From the NCBI RefSeq assembly GCF_018622995.1, contig NZ_CP076022.1:2294001-2358000 (forward strand): 64,000 bases of DNA, written 5' to 3'. The position numbers and the translations under genes were made by a program. How positions within the stretch are numbered: the first letter of the stretch is position 1; every line of letters begins with the position of its first letter. Origin of the DNA: Arthrobacter jiangjiafuii (GTDB lineage: Bacteria; Actinomycetota; Actinomycetes; Actinomycetales; Micrococcaceae). The notes below the pieces were generated by a model. That model saw nothing but the letters and a program-made list of their open reading frames with translations. It was not told where the DNA came from and ran no database searches. Of this stretch, positions 18,784-27,605 are shown one piece after another.

Positions 18784-19533
18784 TTGCTGACCGCTGCAGA
18801 AATCGAACTGTCGTCCGCCTGGATCCGGGACTTTGACTGGTCCGCCCTCATCGAGGCCGGTGTCATCGTCCTGATCGGGCTGCTGGCCTGGACCGCCGCC
18901 AGGTTCCTCATCAACAGTGTCGTCCAACGAGCGCAGAAGGGTTATGCGCTGTTCAGCTCATCAAAGCTGAAGTGGGCGCAGCCGGTCATGCGGGGGCTGG
19001 ACAAGAAACGCCGCGCGCAGCGGGCCGACACCATCGGAGCCCTGCTGCGCAGTGCCGTCAGCCTGTCGATCTGGACCGTCGTGATCATCATGGTCCTCGA
19101 AGCGGTCGGCGCCAACGTAGCGCCCCTGCTCGCCAGCGTCGGGATCGTCGGCATCACCCTCGGCTTCGGCGCGCGGGAGCTCATCCGCGACGCCCTGGCC
19201 GGCTTCTTCATCACCATCGAGGACCAGTACGGCATCGGGGACATCATCGAAGTGGGCGATACCATCGGAACCGTCCAATCGGTGGGGATCCGCATCACCC
19301 GGATCGTCGATGCCCGAGGCGTGATCTGGTACATCCGCAACGGCGAGCTGGCCAAGGTCGGCAACCGCTCCCAGGGCAATTACCAGGATCCGGCGTCCGC
19401 CGGGGATCAGCCGGAACCGCCGAGCCAGGCAGAGGCCGCCGCTTCGTCGGCTGCCTCCCCCGCCCCGGCGGGAGCTGCCGCCGCCGTTTCTTCTTCTTCT
19501 TCTGCATCAACGGCCAAAGGAGATTCCCTGTGA
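18784..19533 (+). CDS. Small-conductance mechanosensitive channel (MscS family)
   Basis: Membrane channel that releases solutes on hypo-osmotic shock, 249 residues. A first membrane segment (about 20-40) is followed by a second one, the pore-lining glycine/alanine helix ([20 protein letters not shown]), and the beta domain [14 protein letters not shown]. The C-terminal domain is very short and is replaced by an Ala/Pro/Ser tail ending in a serine run. TTG 18784 is chosen about 11 bases after AAAAGGATGG; an earlier TTG at 18748 would place that site inside the gene. The stop overlaps the glbO start by four bases (GTGA). Confidence 0.85.
   Translation: MLTAAEIELSSAWIRDFDWSALIEAGVIVLIGLLAWTAARFLINSVVQRAQKGYALFSSSKLKWAQPVMRGLDKKRRAQRADTIGALLRSAVSLSIWTVVIIMVLEAVGANVAPLLASVGIVGITLGFGARELIRDALAGFFITIEDQYGIGDIIEVGDTIGTVQSVGIRITRIVDARGVIWYIRNGELAKVGNRSQGNYQDPASAGDQPEPPSQAEAAASSAASPAPAGAAAAVSSSSSASTAKGDSL
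19488..19503 (+). repeat. TTC trinucleotide repeat
   Basis: Five consecutive TTC units plus a T at the 3' end of the MscS gene, encoding a serine run. Repeat number changes would keep the frame. Confidence 0.7.
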
Positions 19534-20027
19534 CCACACCCGCAGAGACACCCGGCGCTGACCGTCCACAGCCGGCAAGCGGGATTGGGCTGTCTCCGAT
19601 CCCCCTGTCCCAAAGCACTCCAAGCGGACAGCCCGGGTTCACGCAGCCTGCCTATACGGAGAACTTCTTTGAGGCCGTTGGCGGGCACGAAACCTTCGTC
19701 AAGCTGGTAGACGTGTTTTACGACGGCGTCGCCCAGGATCCGCTGATGCGCCCGATGTACCCGGAGGCGGACCTGTCGGCAGCCAAGGAACGGCTGCTGC
19801 TGTTCCTCGAGCAGTACTGGGGCGGACCCCGGACCTATTCCGATCAGCGCGGACATCCGCGGCTGCGCATGCGGCACATGCCATTTGCGGTGAGTCCGCA
19901 GGCGCGCGACGCCTGGCTGGCCCATATGCGCGACGCCGTGGACTCGCTGGAGCTCTCCCCGCTGCACGAAGCAACCCTCTGGGACTATCTGGAGCGCGCA
20001 GCGCATTCAATGGTGAACTCCGCCTAG
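19530..20027 (+). CDS. glbO: Group II truncated haemoglobin (trHbO)
   Basis: Oxygen-binding 2-over-2 globin, 165 residues. The sequence from about residue 45 matches mycobacterial GlbO closely: [22 protein letters not shown] (proximal His), tyrosine in DVFYDGV at the B10 region, the tryptophan in AWLAHM, and AAHSMVNS at the end. The N-terminus carries an extra Pro/Ser/Thr-rich stretch of about 45 residues absent from the 128-residue mycobacterial protein. GTG 19530 overlaps the channel stop (GTGA) and has AAGGAG six bases upstream, so this start and the coupling are well supported. Confidence 0.93.
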   Translation: MTTPAETPGADRPQPASGIGLSPIPLSQSTPSGQPGFTQPAYTENFFEAVGGHETFVKLVDVFYDGVAQDPLMRPMYPEADLSAAKERLLLFLEQYWGGPRTYSDQRGHPRLRMRHMPFAVSPQARDAWLAHMRDAVDSLELSPLHEATLWDYLERAAHSMVNSA

Positions 20028-20094
20028 CTGGCTTCTCCTCCGGGACGGACCTTGCCGTTCTGGCTGTTATCCCGGCGAGGCTTTCACCGCCCAT

Positions 20095-20772
20095 TCACCC
20101 CAGGACGGCGGCCGAGCGGATCAGCACGTGCCCGCGCGGCATGCTCAGGCGCGTCCAACGGCCGCTGTGGAAGACGGCGGCCGCCCCTTCTGCCCCTGTG
20201 CTGTCTCCGGGCAGGAAGCCCAGTGTGAGGGCTGCAAATGCCGCACCGGCAGGTATAACTGCGGCGGTTTCGGGCAGCCGCTGTCCCCAGACAGTTCCAC
20301 GGGCGGCATTTACGGCAGGTGCGCCGGAGCTCGCCGGCACCAGCGCGGCCACCTCTCGGATGCCGCGGTGTGCAGCCTGCTCCAACAGCCGAAACGGCAC
20401 GTCCCCGCCGCGCTCCCACCCGCTGCGGGGTGCTCCGATCCCGGTCCAGCTCTCTGTGACGGTTGTCGGCGGTACCGGGAAGACAGTTTCCGTCTCACCC
20501 ATACGGGCCAGCCGGTCGGTCACGGAGGCAAGCGCCACGGCCGTGTCCAACACGGCAGGCACGGCGAGCGGCATGGTACGCATCCCCAGCACCGTGGGGG
20601 TGCCCTCCCCCAGCGCACGCGGCCGGAGCACGCAGACGTAGGCAGCGAGCACCGTCCCGACCGCCTGCAGCCGAACGGCGCCGTCGTCGGCTGCCCGGGC
20701 CCGGACGACAAAGGTGCGGAGGTCGGCAGTGACCTGGGGATCGGCCAGGACCAGTTCTTCGGACATGCTCAT
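20095..20772 (-). CDS. Conserved actinobacterial protein of unknown function
   Basis: 225 residues, no signal peptide or membrane segment, rich in Ala and Val. I do not recognise a domain. It starts by a four-base overlap (ATGA) with the stop of the upstream thioesterase gene, so the two are coupled. The position next to glbO and a hotdog protein resembles the mycobacterial Rv2474c-Rv2475c pair as I recall it, which suggests a conserved, functionally linked gene. Confidence 0.75.
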   Translation of the reverse strand: MSMSEELVLADPQVTADLRTFVVRARAADDGAVRLQAVGTVLAAYVCVLRPRALGEGTPTVLGMRTMPLAVPAVLDTAVALASVTDRLARMGETETVFPVPPTTVTESWTGIGAPRSGWERGGDVPFRLLEQAAHRGIREVAALVPASSGAPAVNAARGTVWGQRLPETAAVIPAGAAFAALTLGFLPGDSTGAEGAAAVFHSGRWTRLSMPRGHVLIRSAAVLG

Positions 20773-21290
20773 CGGCCAGCTCCACTGCCGGCAGCCGCTT
20801 CGGCGCCCCGCTGCCCTGCTTCCCGATTGCGGAAGGGAACCGGTTCACCGCGCCAGCTCGCCAGCACCTTGAGCTGCAGAGCCGTCAACGGCACCGGACG
20901 GCCCGTTCTGGCATCCGCCAGCACAAGGGTGCTCTGGGCATAGGCATAAACCCGGCCGCCGCCGTCGTCGTCAGCAATCCGGAAACCGTAGGTGAGGCTG
21001 GAACGCCCGACGCCGGTCACCCAGATCCCGACCCAGACCGGATCCTGCCGGTAGACCAGGGGCGCGCGGTACTCAATTTCCTGCCGGGCCACCAGCGTTA
21101 CCCCGGACCGCGCGGTCAGGGCACGAAAGCTCAAACCCGGATCCTCCGGGGATATTTCCGTGCCCAGGGGCATCAGGCCCAGGCGCACCCGTGCCTCTTC
21201 GAGGAACTGGACAAAGCGCACGTTGTTCACATGGCCGTTGGAATCCTCGTCGCCAAAGCGCAGCTGGATGGGAAAGCGGTTGATAGGCAT
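20769..21290 (-). CDS. Hotdog-fold acyl-CoA thioesterase (4HBT type)
   Basis: Single-hotdog thioesterase of 173 residues. The signature is near the N-terminus: RFGDEDSNGHVNNVRFVQFL, with the aspartate and the HVNN turn typical of the 4-hydroxybenzoyl-CoA thioesterase group. It hydrolyses an acyl-CoA; the chain specificity is unknown. First gene of a two-gene unit, with the hypothetical gene overlapping its stop. Divergent from tesB across 172 bases. Confidence 0.88.
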   Translation of the reverse strand: MPINRFPIQLRFGDEDSNGHVNNVRFVQFLEEARVRLGLMPLGTEISPEDPGLSFRALTARSGVTLVARQEIEYRAPLVYRQDPVWVGIWVTGVGRSSLTYGFRIADDDGGGRVYAYAQSTLVLADARTGRPVPLTALQLKVLASWRGEPVPFRNREAGQRGAEAAAGSGAGR

Positions 21291-21462
21291 TCATCCATCA
21301 TCTCAAACCTGCAGGCGTCCAATTTCCCGCAGCCGCAACCCGATGCTGCCGCCGGCCCCGGCTTGGGTGTAGCCCACGGGTACGTCTAATCTCGAAGAGG
21401 GCCGCGGCGTTTTCCGCTGCCTTCACCATCGCATCGCGCTTGTCCGAGGAGACTTACCGCCC

Positions 21463-22350
21463 ATGGCCACAAACGACACCTTCGATCCCACGGCAGCCCT
21501 GCTGGACCTGCTCAGCCTGAGCGCGGACGGGGCGCAGACGGACGAGGACATCTTTGTCGGCCACTCACAGCCGGAGCCACGCAAGCGGGTCTTCGGCGGA
21601 CAGGTCCTGGGACAGTCGCTGGTGGCCGCTGCACGCACGGTCGAACCGGGCCGGCTGATGCACTCCATGCACGGTTATTTCCTTCGCCCCGGTGACACCG
21701 AAGTTCCCATCACCTTTGGCGTCCAGCGCCTGCGCGACGGCAGGTCCTTCTCCGCGCGCAGGACCCACGCCTACCAAAACGGTGTTCCCATCCTGTCCCT
21801 GATTGCCTCGTTCCAGGAACCCGGCGAGGGGCTGGACCATCAGGTGGAGATGCCCGAAGGGGTTCCCGATCCGGAGTCCCTGCCCAGTACCGCGGAGCTG
21901 CTCAAGGGAATTGACCATCCCGTGGCCGAGGCGTGGTCCCATCGACGCCCGATGGATATCCGGCATGTGGAGTCCCCCGTGTATTTCGAAGCCGGCCCCG
22001 AAAAAGTGGCCCGCAACGCCGTCTGGATGAAGACCTTCGGCCCCATGCCCGATGACCAGAACCTGCACCGTGCGGCACTGGCCTACGCCAGCGACTACAC
22101 ACTGCTGGAATCGGTACTGCGCCGCCACGGATTGGCCTGGTCCACGCCCGGAATGTCAGTGGCCAGCCTGGACCACGCCATGTGGTGGCACCGCCCGCTC
22201 CGCGTGGACGATTGGCTGCTCTACGTGCAGGAATCCCCCAGTGCCTCCGGCGCCCGGGGGCTGGCCAGCGGCCGGATCTTCAACCGCTCCGGAGAGCTCG
22301 TCGCCACGGTAGCCCAGGAAGGCATGCTCCGGGTCCCGGAAAAGCCGTAG
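21463..22350 (+). CDS. tesB: Acyl-CoA thioesterase II
   Basis: Double-hotdog thioesterase, 295 residues, the usual length. The N-terminal hotdog has RVFGGQVLGQSLVAA and HSMHGYFLRPGD. The second has the LDHAMWWHRP segment and the aspartate, Ser/Thr and Gln residues expected for the catalytic site. It releases free fatty acid from medium- and long-chain acyl-CoA. ATG 21463 is preceded by GAGGAGA. A strong bidirectional terminator follows. Confidence 0.94.
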   Translation: MATNDTFDPTAALLDLLSLSADGAQTDEDIFVGHSQPEPRKRVFGGQVLGQSLVAAARTVEPGRLMHSMHGYFLRPGDTEVPITFGVQRLRDGRSFSARRTHAYQNGVPILSLIASFQEPGEGLDHQVEMPEGVPDPESLPSTAELLKGIDHPVAEAWSHRRPMDIRHVESPVYFEAGPEKVARNAVWMKTFGPMPDDQNLHRAALAYASDYTLLESVLRRHGLAWSTPGMSVASLDHAMWWHRPLRVDDWLLYVQESPSASGARGLASGRIFNRSGELVATVAQEGMLRVPEKP

Positions 22351-22388
22351 CCTGCTCCTCCACGCTCTGGCGCGCCCGCCGTACAACG

Positions 22389-22424
22389 AAAAAACCCGCT
22401 CCGTGTCGACGGAGCGGGTTTTTT
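22389..22424. terminator. Bidirectional terminator between tesB and ettA
   Basis: AAAAAACCCGCTCCGT (22389-22404) pairs with ACGGAGCGGGTTTTTT across a four-base loop. A-tract and T-tract on either side serve both convergent genes. Confidence 0.95.
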
Positions 22425-22436
22425 CTGTGTACAGAC

Positions 22437-24119
22437 CTAGTCGCGGGTCAGGCGGCGGTGGGTGACGCGGTGCGGCTTGGCTGCATCCGGTCCCAGTCGC
22501 TCAATCTTGTTCTGCTCGTAGGACTCGAAGTTACCCTCGAACCAGTACCAGTTCGCCGGGTTTTCCTCGGTGCCCTCGTAGGCCAGGATGTGGGTCGAGA
22601 CCCGGTCCAGGAACCAGCGGTCGTGCGAGACCACCACGGCGCAGCCGGGGAATTCCAGCAGCGCGTTTTCGAGGCTGGAGAGGGTTTCCACATCCAGGTC
22701 GTTAGTGGGCTCATCGAGGAGGAGCAGGTTTCCGCCCTGCTTCAGGGTCATGGCCAGGTTCAGGCGGTTGCGCTCACCACCGGAGAGCACCCCGGCCTTC
22801 TTCTGCTGATCCGGGCCCTTGAAGCCGAACGCTGAAACGTAGGCACGGGAGGGCATCTCCACCTGCCCGACCTGGATCCAGTCATGGCCCTCGGACACGA
22901 CTTCCCACAGGCTCTTTTCCGGGTCGATCCCGCCGCGGGACTGGTCCACGTAGGAGATCTTGACGGAGTCACCGATCTTCAGGTCACCGCCGTCGAGCTC
23001 TTCGAGGCCCACGATGGTCTTGAACAGCGTGGACTTACCCACACCGTTCGGGCCGATCACGCCGACAATGCCGTTGCGCGGAAGCGAGAAGGACAACCCG
23101 TCGATGAGCTGGCGGTCGCCGAAGCCCTTCTCCAGGTTCTTGGCTTCCAGGACCAGCGAACCCAGGCGCGGGCCCGGCGGAATCTGGATCTCTTCGAAGT
23201 CCAGCTTGCGGGTGCGGTCTGCTTCGGCAGCCATTTCCTCGTACCGGGCCAGACGGGCCTTCGACTTGGTCTGGCGGCCCTTGGCGTTGGAACGGACCCA
23301 GTCCAGCTCCTCGGTGAGGCGCTTGGCCAGCTTCTGGTCCTTTTTGCCCTGGACTTCCAGACGGGCACGCTTCTTCTCCAGGTACGTGGAGTAATTGCCT
23401 TCATACGGGTACAGGTGCCCGCGGTCCACTTCGGCGATCCACTGGGCCACATGGTCCAGGAAGTACCGGTCGTGGGTTACTGCCAGGACGGCGCCGTGGT
23501 AGGCGGAAAGGTGCTGTTCGAGCCACAGCACGCTCTCGGCGTCCAAGTGGTTGGTGGGCTCATCGAGAAGCAGCAGGTCCGGCTTCTGCAGCAGCAGCTT
23601 GCACAGCGCCACGCGGCGGCGCTCACCGCCGGAGAGCAGGGTGACGTCGGCATCGGCCGGCGGGCACCGCAGTGCATCCATGGCCTGTTCGAGCTGGGAA
23701 TCAATGTCCCAGGCATCGGCAGCGTCGATGGCTTCCTGCAGCTTGCCCATTTCTTCCAGCAGGCTGTCGAAGTCCGCATCGGGCTCGGACATTGCTTCGG
23801 AGATTTCGTTGAACCGCTGGATTTTCGCGTAGATCTCGCCAACGCCCTCTTGGACGTTGCCGAGTACGGTCTTTTCCTCATTCAGCGGCGGTTCCTGGAG
23901 CAGGATGCCCACGGTGTAGCCGGCGCTGAGCCTGGCTTCTCCGTTGGAAGGGGTATCGAGTCCGGCCATGATCTTGAGGATGGTGGACTTACCCGCACCG
24001 TTGGGACCCACCACGCCGATCTTGGCACCGGGGTAGAAGGACATGCTTACGTCGTCGAGGATAACTTTGTCGCCAACAGCCTTGCGGGCCTTGGTCATCG
24101 TGTAGATAAATTCCGCCAT
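22437..24119 (-). CDS. ettA: Energy-dependent translational throttle protein EttA (ABC-F)
   Basis: ABC-F ATPase that binds the ribosomal E site and gates translation elongation according to the ATP/ADP ratio, 560 residues. Two ABC domains, each with Walker A (GPNGAGKST near the N-terminus and GPNGVGKST past residue 330), LSGGE signatures and DEPTN Walker B blocks, joined by a charged linker. No membrane segment. The length and the MAEFIYTM start match EttA. Equivalent to Rv2477c next to the SSB-like Rv2478c. Confidence 0.95.
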   Translation of the reverse strand: MAEFIYTMTKARKAVGDKVILDDVSMSFYPGAKIGVVGPNGAGKSTILKIMAGLDTPSNGEARLSAGYTVGILLQEPPLNEEKTVLGNVQEGVGEIYAKIQRFNEISEAMSEPDADFDSLLEEMGKLQEAIDAADAWDIDSQLEQAMDALRCPPADADVTLLSGGERRRVALCKLLLQKPDLLLLDEPTNHLDAESVLWLEQHLSAYHGAVLAVTHDRYFLDHVAQWIAEVDRGHLYPYEGNYSTYLEKKRARLEVQGKKDQKLAKRLTEELDWVRSNAKGRQTKSKARLARYEEMAAEADRTRKLDFEEIQIPPGPRLGSLVLEAKNLEKGFGDRQLIDGLSFSLPRNGIVGVIGPNGVGKSTLFKTIVGLEELDGGDLKIGDSVKISYVDQSRGGIDPEKSLWEVVSEGHDWIQVGQVEMPSRAYVSAFGFKGPDQQKKAGVLSGGERNRLNLAMTLKQGGNLLLLDEPTNDLDVETLSSLENALLEFPGCAVVVSHDRWFLDRVSTHILAYEGTEENPANWYWFEGNFESYEQNKIERLGPDAAKPHRVTHRRLTRD

Positions 24120-24244
24120 ATCACCAAGGCTAGTGCGTCAACCGGGATAAGTGCCATTTGGGGGCCGGCCTACGCTTACAGGGCAACGGCCAAGCAGCGC
24201 CGCCCCGATGCGTCAAAGGCCCCCGCGCCCTCGGCCAGGTGCCT

Positions 24245-24697
24245 TTAGCGTTGGTCTCCCACGAAACAGTTGCCGGCCGCCAGCACCGGTAGGACGGTGA
24301 CGGCAACCTGCCCCTCGCGGACTTCGCCGAACAGGCAGGATCCGTCCCGCACGGCGGCGCCCCGGATGGAGTCGACGGCGAGTCCCGTGGGCGTGATGTC
24401 CAGGGACACTTCAACTGACTCCCCGGCAAAGCCTGCCGTAGCGAATGCCTGCCGCATCATCGCCTGGTCCGGTGACGGATCGTCGGCTGCGAGCGCCTTT
24501 AGTGCGGAGGCAAGATCCGCCAACTCCTCCTGTTCGGCCGGCACGGCTGCGTCTTCCCCGGCAGGAATGACCAGGGCCGCCGGAACGGACGCCGGTGCCT
24601 TGGCCGGCGCCGCACCGGGAGCGAGCAGTCCCGCGGCACCGACCGTCAGGACGGTGACGATGAGCAGGGGAAGCCGGTTGCGGCGGGCGTGAATCAT
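24245..24697 (-). CDS. Small secreted protein (DUF6993-like)
   Basis: 150 residues with an N-terminal signal peptide or membrane anchor (RRNRLPLLIVTVLTVGAAGLLAPG), then an Ala/Pro linker and a domain of about 90 residues with two cysteines (DGSCLFG and AGNCFVG) that could form a disulfide outside the cell. I assign it tentatively to DUF6993, an actinobacterial family of unknown function. Its start overlaps the ssb stop by four bases, so it is coupled to ssb. Confidence 0.7.
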   Translation of the reverse strand: MIHARRNRLPLLIVTVLTVGAAGLLAPGAAPAKAPASVPAALVIPAGEDAAVPAEQEELADLASALKALAADDPSPDQAMMRQAFATAGFAGESVEVSLDITPTGLAVDSIRGAAVRDGSCLFGEVREGQVAVTVLPVLAAGNCFVGDQR

Positions 24698-25266
24698 CCG
24701 CCCATTGTGCCATGCCCCGAACCTGATCCTCCGGATACGGCGAATGGATCGTCCGGACCGTCCCCGGTGTCAGCCAGAGCGGATTCCAGGGACGCAGTCC
24801 CTGCCAGTTCACCTGTCTCGAGGTCCAGATCCGCGGGAAGGTCGTCCGCCTCGCGGTCCCGGTCCCCCAAGGCCGTCCCCGGAGCCGCCCCCGTCGGAAG
24901 GCGGTCCTGAAGGTTGCGGCGGTAGTTGGCAGTACCCCACATCAGGTCGTGGCCCACGCTGTCCGCATCGATGTCCACTGACGTGCCGCTGCGGCCTTCA
25001 TCGGAAACCCATTGGCGGACCTTGAGCCGCCCGGTCACGATGACACGGTCCCCCTTGTGGATGCTGACGCCGGCGTTCGTGGCCAGCTGGCGGAAACAGC
25101 TGACGGCGTACCAGTTTGTCTGCCCGTCAAACCAGGTACCGGCCTCCCGGTCATAGCGCCGTTCGTTGGTGCAGATCCGGAATCCGGCAATCGCCAGGCC
25201 GCTCTCGGCAGTGGTGCTGCGTACGTCGGTGGCAACGTAGCCCCGGACGGTGATGGTGTCGCTCAT
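24694..25266 (-). CDS. ssb: Single-stranded DNA-binding protein
   Basis: OB-fold protein of 190 residues: MSDTITVRGYVATDVR, then NWYAVSCFRQLATNAG and GDRVIVTGRLKVRQW, the classical SSB core to about residue 110, followed by a disordered Asp/Gly-rich tail. The usual acidic tip ending in a free phenylalanine is absent: a DDPF occurs 15 residues before the end, and the protein terminates in Gly/Ser/His/Met residues. It is therefore probably a second, non-housekeeping SSB. ATG 25266 is used, with AGGGA upstream; the frame extends further but without conserved sequence. Confidence 0.9.
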   Translation of the reverse strand: MSDTITVRGYVATDVRSTTAESGLAIAGFRICTNERRYDREAGTWFDGQTNWYAVSCFRQLATNAGVSIHKGDRVIVTGRLKVRQWVSDEGRSGTSVDIDADSVGHDLMWGTANYRRNLQDRLPTGAAPGTALGDRDREADDLPADLDLETGELAGTASLESALADTGDGPDDPFAVSGGSGSGHGTMGG

Positions 25267-25509
25267 GTCTGTTCCCTGCCTGTCATAAGGGTGCTCCCGT
25301 AGCGGGAACCGGACTGGACGGGTTTCCGCCGGCACAGGCAAGTCTTCCGGGGCCGGCTCGGCGTTGCGCGGCGCACGGGCCGACTGTGGATGACCGGTAC
25401 AGGTTCACGGTCTGTGGAGGACGCTCTTGCCTCGCCCAAGGAGGCCAGCAGGAACAGGATTCAGCCGTGAAGACCAGCAGGCTGATCTTTCGACGCTAGG
25501 TGTGTTTGG

Positions 25510-25582
25510 TGCCCCCGGCAGGATTCGAACCTGCGACCAAGAGATTAGAAGGCTCCTGCTCTATCCCCTGAGCTACGGAGGC
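25510..25582 (-). tRNA. tRNA-Arg (anticodon TCT)
   Basis: Cloverleaf on the minus strand: acceptor GCCTCCG / CGGGGGC with one G-T pair, D-arm GCTC-GAGC, anticodon loop CTTCTAA giving TCT, and T-arm GCAGG TTCGAAT CCTGC. Discriminator A at 25510. Confidence 0.95.
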
Positions 25583-25823
25583 GACCTGTCGATGATACTA
25601 CGCAGAGCGGTTGGCCGACGGCCGCACACGCCGTGGTAACCACGGGGCAGTTTGGGCCCCCGCCTTGCAGCACCCCGTCCCAGCAGCCAGGTCACGTGTT
25701 TCCGGTGCGGGAAAAGAAATCTTCGCGCAGCTGCATCTGAGCAGGGGGCCACGTCGGTAATGCAGGTGTAATCACCACCACATCTTCGCTGGACGGCGGA
25801 GATGCGACTACCAAGGAGACACC

Positions 25824-26639
25824 ATGCGTAAGACCGTCACCGCCCTCGCAGCAGCCGCAGGCCTGACCGCAGGAGTGGGTTTCATGACCCCCGCCACCGC
25901 GGCAGACAATGCCCAGCTTTCCGTCCTGCACGCCGTTCCGGATACTACGGTGGACGTATACGTCAACGGGGCACTTACCCTCGACGATTTCACCCCCGGG
26001 ACACTGGCAGGCCCGTTGGACCTGCCCCAAGGCAGTTACGAACTGGCGATCACCGCCCCTGATGCCGCCGACGCCTCGGCGCCCATCATCGGGCCGGTCA
26101 CCGTCCAGCTCGCCTCCGGTGGAAACTACACCGCCGTCGCCAATTTGGACGCGGCAGGTACTCCGACGGCAAACTTCTACACCAATGATCTCTCCACCGT
26201 GGCCCCCGGCAAGTCACACCTGACGGTCCGCCACACCGCTGCCGCTCCGGCCGTCGACGTGCTGGCAAACGGAGCCCCCGTCATCACCGGGCTGGAAAAC
26301 CCCGGCGAGGAGACCCTGGCGGTCGACGCCGGAACCATCTCTGCTTCCGTTGCAGCAGCAGGGACCACAACTCCGGTTATTGGTCCGGCGGACCTTTCAC
26401 TGCCGGAAGGCACGCACACCTTCGTGTATGCCTGGGGCTCCCTGGAGGACGGGAACCTGGCCCTTGCCACACAGACGATCGAGGGAATGGAGTCAGCACC
26501 CAATGCCGTCCCCGGCGCGCTGGTTGCAGCCGAGGACAACAGTGCAGCTTTGGCCGCAGGAGCCGGCGCCACCGTGCTGCTGCTGATCGGCGCTGCCGCC
26601 GCGGTACGCCGCAGGACCGCATCAGCTGTCCGCCGGTAG
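25824..26639 (+). CDS. Secreted DUF4397 domain protein with C-terminal membrane anchor
   Basis: 271 residues. Signal peptide at 1-27 (cleavage after ATAA), then two DUF4397-type beta domains (about 30-120, with SVLHAVPDTTVDVYVNG, and 130-215, with LTVRHTAAAPAVDVLANG). A Pro/Ala linker follows, then a hydrophobic segment ending in several arginines. That end resembles a sortase substrate but has no LPXTG; the nearest element before the segment is NAVPGAL. ATG 25824 has AAGGAG upstream. It is followed by a class F sortase gene, a pairing seen in other actinobacteria. Function unknown, envelope location likely. Confidence 0.88.
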   Translation: MRKTVTALAAAAGLTAGVGFMTPATAADNAQLSVLHAVPDTTVDVYVNGALTLDDFTPGTLAGPLDLPQGSYELAITAPDAADASAPIIGPVTVQLASGGNYTAVANLDAAGTPTANFYTNDLSTVAPGKSHLTVRHTAAAPAVDVLANGAPVITGLENPGEETLAVDAGTISASVAAAGTTTPVIGPADLSLPEGTHTFVYAWGSLEDGNLALATQTIEGMESAPNAVPGALVAAEDNSAALAAGAGATVLLLIGAAAAVRRRTASAVRR

Positions 26640-26668
26640 CCGCCGGCACAAAACAAAATGACGACGCC

Positions 26669-26707
26669 GGTGTCGGGGACCGCTCTCACCGGGCGGCCCC
26701 CGACGCC
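26669..26707 (+). terminator. Hairpin between the DUF4397 and sortase genes
   Basis: GGTGTCGGGG (26669-26678) pairs with CCCCGACGCC (26698-26707), ten pairs with one G-T. No T-tract. It may be an attenuating or mRNA-stabilising hairpin rather than a full terminator. Confidence 0.4.
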
Positions 26708-26820
26708 GACGGCCCGCCGGCCCGGTCAGGCCGTCTTCCAGCCACAGCCGAATCAGGCGCCGTTTCCACACAAAACGGCAGCACTCACCATTCACCAGCT
26801 AACTCAACGAAAGAAACAGT

Positions 26821-27528
26821 GTGAAGACTCTTCCGCCCTTGACCGGTTCCAGATCCCGCCGGTTCCGGGCCGGTGCAGCCCTTGTGGCGGCGCTGGCCAT
26901 CGGAGCCACCGCCTGCGGCGATGCGCAGGAAGCGGCTGCACCTCCGGCCGCTGTCCAGACACCGGCCCAAACACCGGCCCAGACGCCTGAACCGGCTCTG
27001 GAACGGGATCCGGCAGCCGGTGCGTCAGCTGCCTCCCCGACCATCCCCGTCCGTCCCGCCACCCCGGAAACGCCCGTCAGCATCCCGTTGCCGGTCCGGG
27101 TCCAGGTGGAGGGCACCGGCATAGACCTCGAAGTCATTCCCGTGGGCGTTGAAGACAACGGCGCGATGACGCTGCCGGGCAATCACTATCAGGCCGGTTG
27201 GTACCGGTACGGTCCGGCGCCGGGCGCCGGCGAAGGTTCCACGGTCTTAGCCGCCCATGTCGATTCCCGAACCGAGCAGCTGCCGATCGCCGGGCTCAAA
27301 GATGTGGATACGGGAACGATCATCACCGTCACCCGGGAGGACGGATCAATCCTGCGGTACACCGCTGAAAGAGTGGAGAACATAGCCAAGACCAGCCTGG
27401 ACGGCCACCGGCTCTTTGACCGCACCGGTGAACCCCGCCTGAAACTCGTAACCTGCGGTGGAAAATGGCTCGAGGCGCGGGACGACTACGAAGATAACGT
27501 GGTCCTGACGGCGGCACCGGTATCATAG
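26821..27528 (+). CDS. Class F sortase
   Basis: 235 residues. The N-terminus has a charged start and a hydrophobic segment ending in ATACGD, which could be a lipobox or a signal anchor. A Pro/Ala/Thr-rich stretch follows, then the sortase barrel with His146 (VLAAHVDS), Cys212 (LVTCGG) and an Arg just after it (EARDDYEDNVV). Class F sortases in actinobacteria attach or process surface proteins. The start is GTG 26821. Its likely partner is the DUF4397 protein upstream. A sigma/anti-sigma pair follows after 77 bases. Confidence 0.9.
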   Translation: MKTLPPLTGSRSRRFRAGAALVAALAIGATACGDAQEAAAPPAAVQTPAQTPAQTPEPALERDPAAGASAASPTIPVRPATPETPVSIPLPVRVQVEGTGIDLEVIPVGVEDNGAMTLPGNHYQAGWYRYGPAPGAGEGSTVLAAHVDSRTEQLPIAGLKDVDTGTIITVTREDGSILRYTAERVENIAKTSLDGHRLFDRTGEPRLKLVTCGGKWLEARDDYEDNVVLTAAPVS

Positions 27529-27537
27529 GGAAAATCG

Positions 27538-27558
27538 CCGGCCCGCCCCACGGGCCGG
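27538..27558 (+). terminator. GC hairpin after the sortase gene
   Basis: CCGGCCCG (27538-27545) / CGGGCCGG (27551-27558) with loop CCCCA, nine bases after the sortase stop. No T-tract, so termination is uncertain. Confidence 0.4.
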
Positions 27559-27605
27559 ACAGCCACGCCCCGGCGCGGCTTCCCGAGATCAGGAGTCCGC
27601 AGCAG

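Noticed and set aside
19488-19503. Phase-variable microsatellite
   Set aside because: The TTC repeat is a triplet inside a coding region, so changes in number cannot switch the frame of the MscS gene.
26600-26639. LPXTG sorting signal in the DUF4397 protein
   Set aside because: The hydrophobic segment and arginine tail are present, but no LPXTG or close variant stands in front of them.
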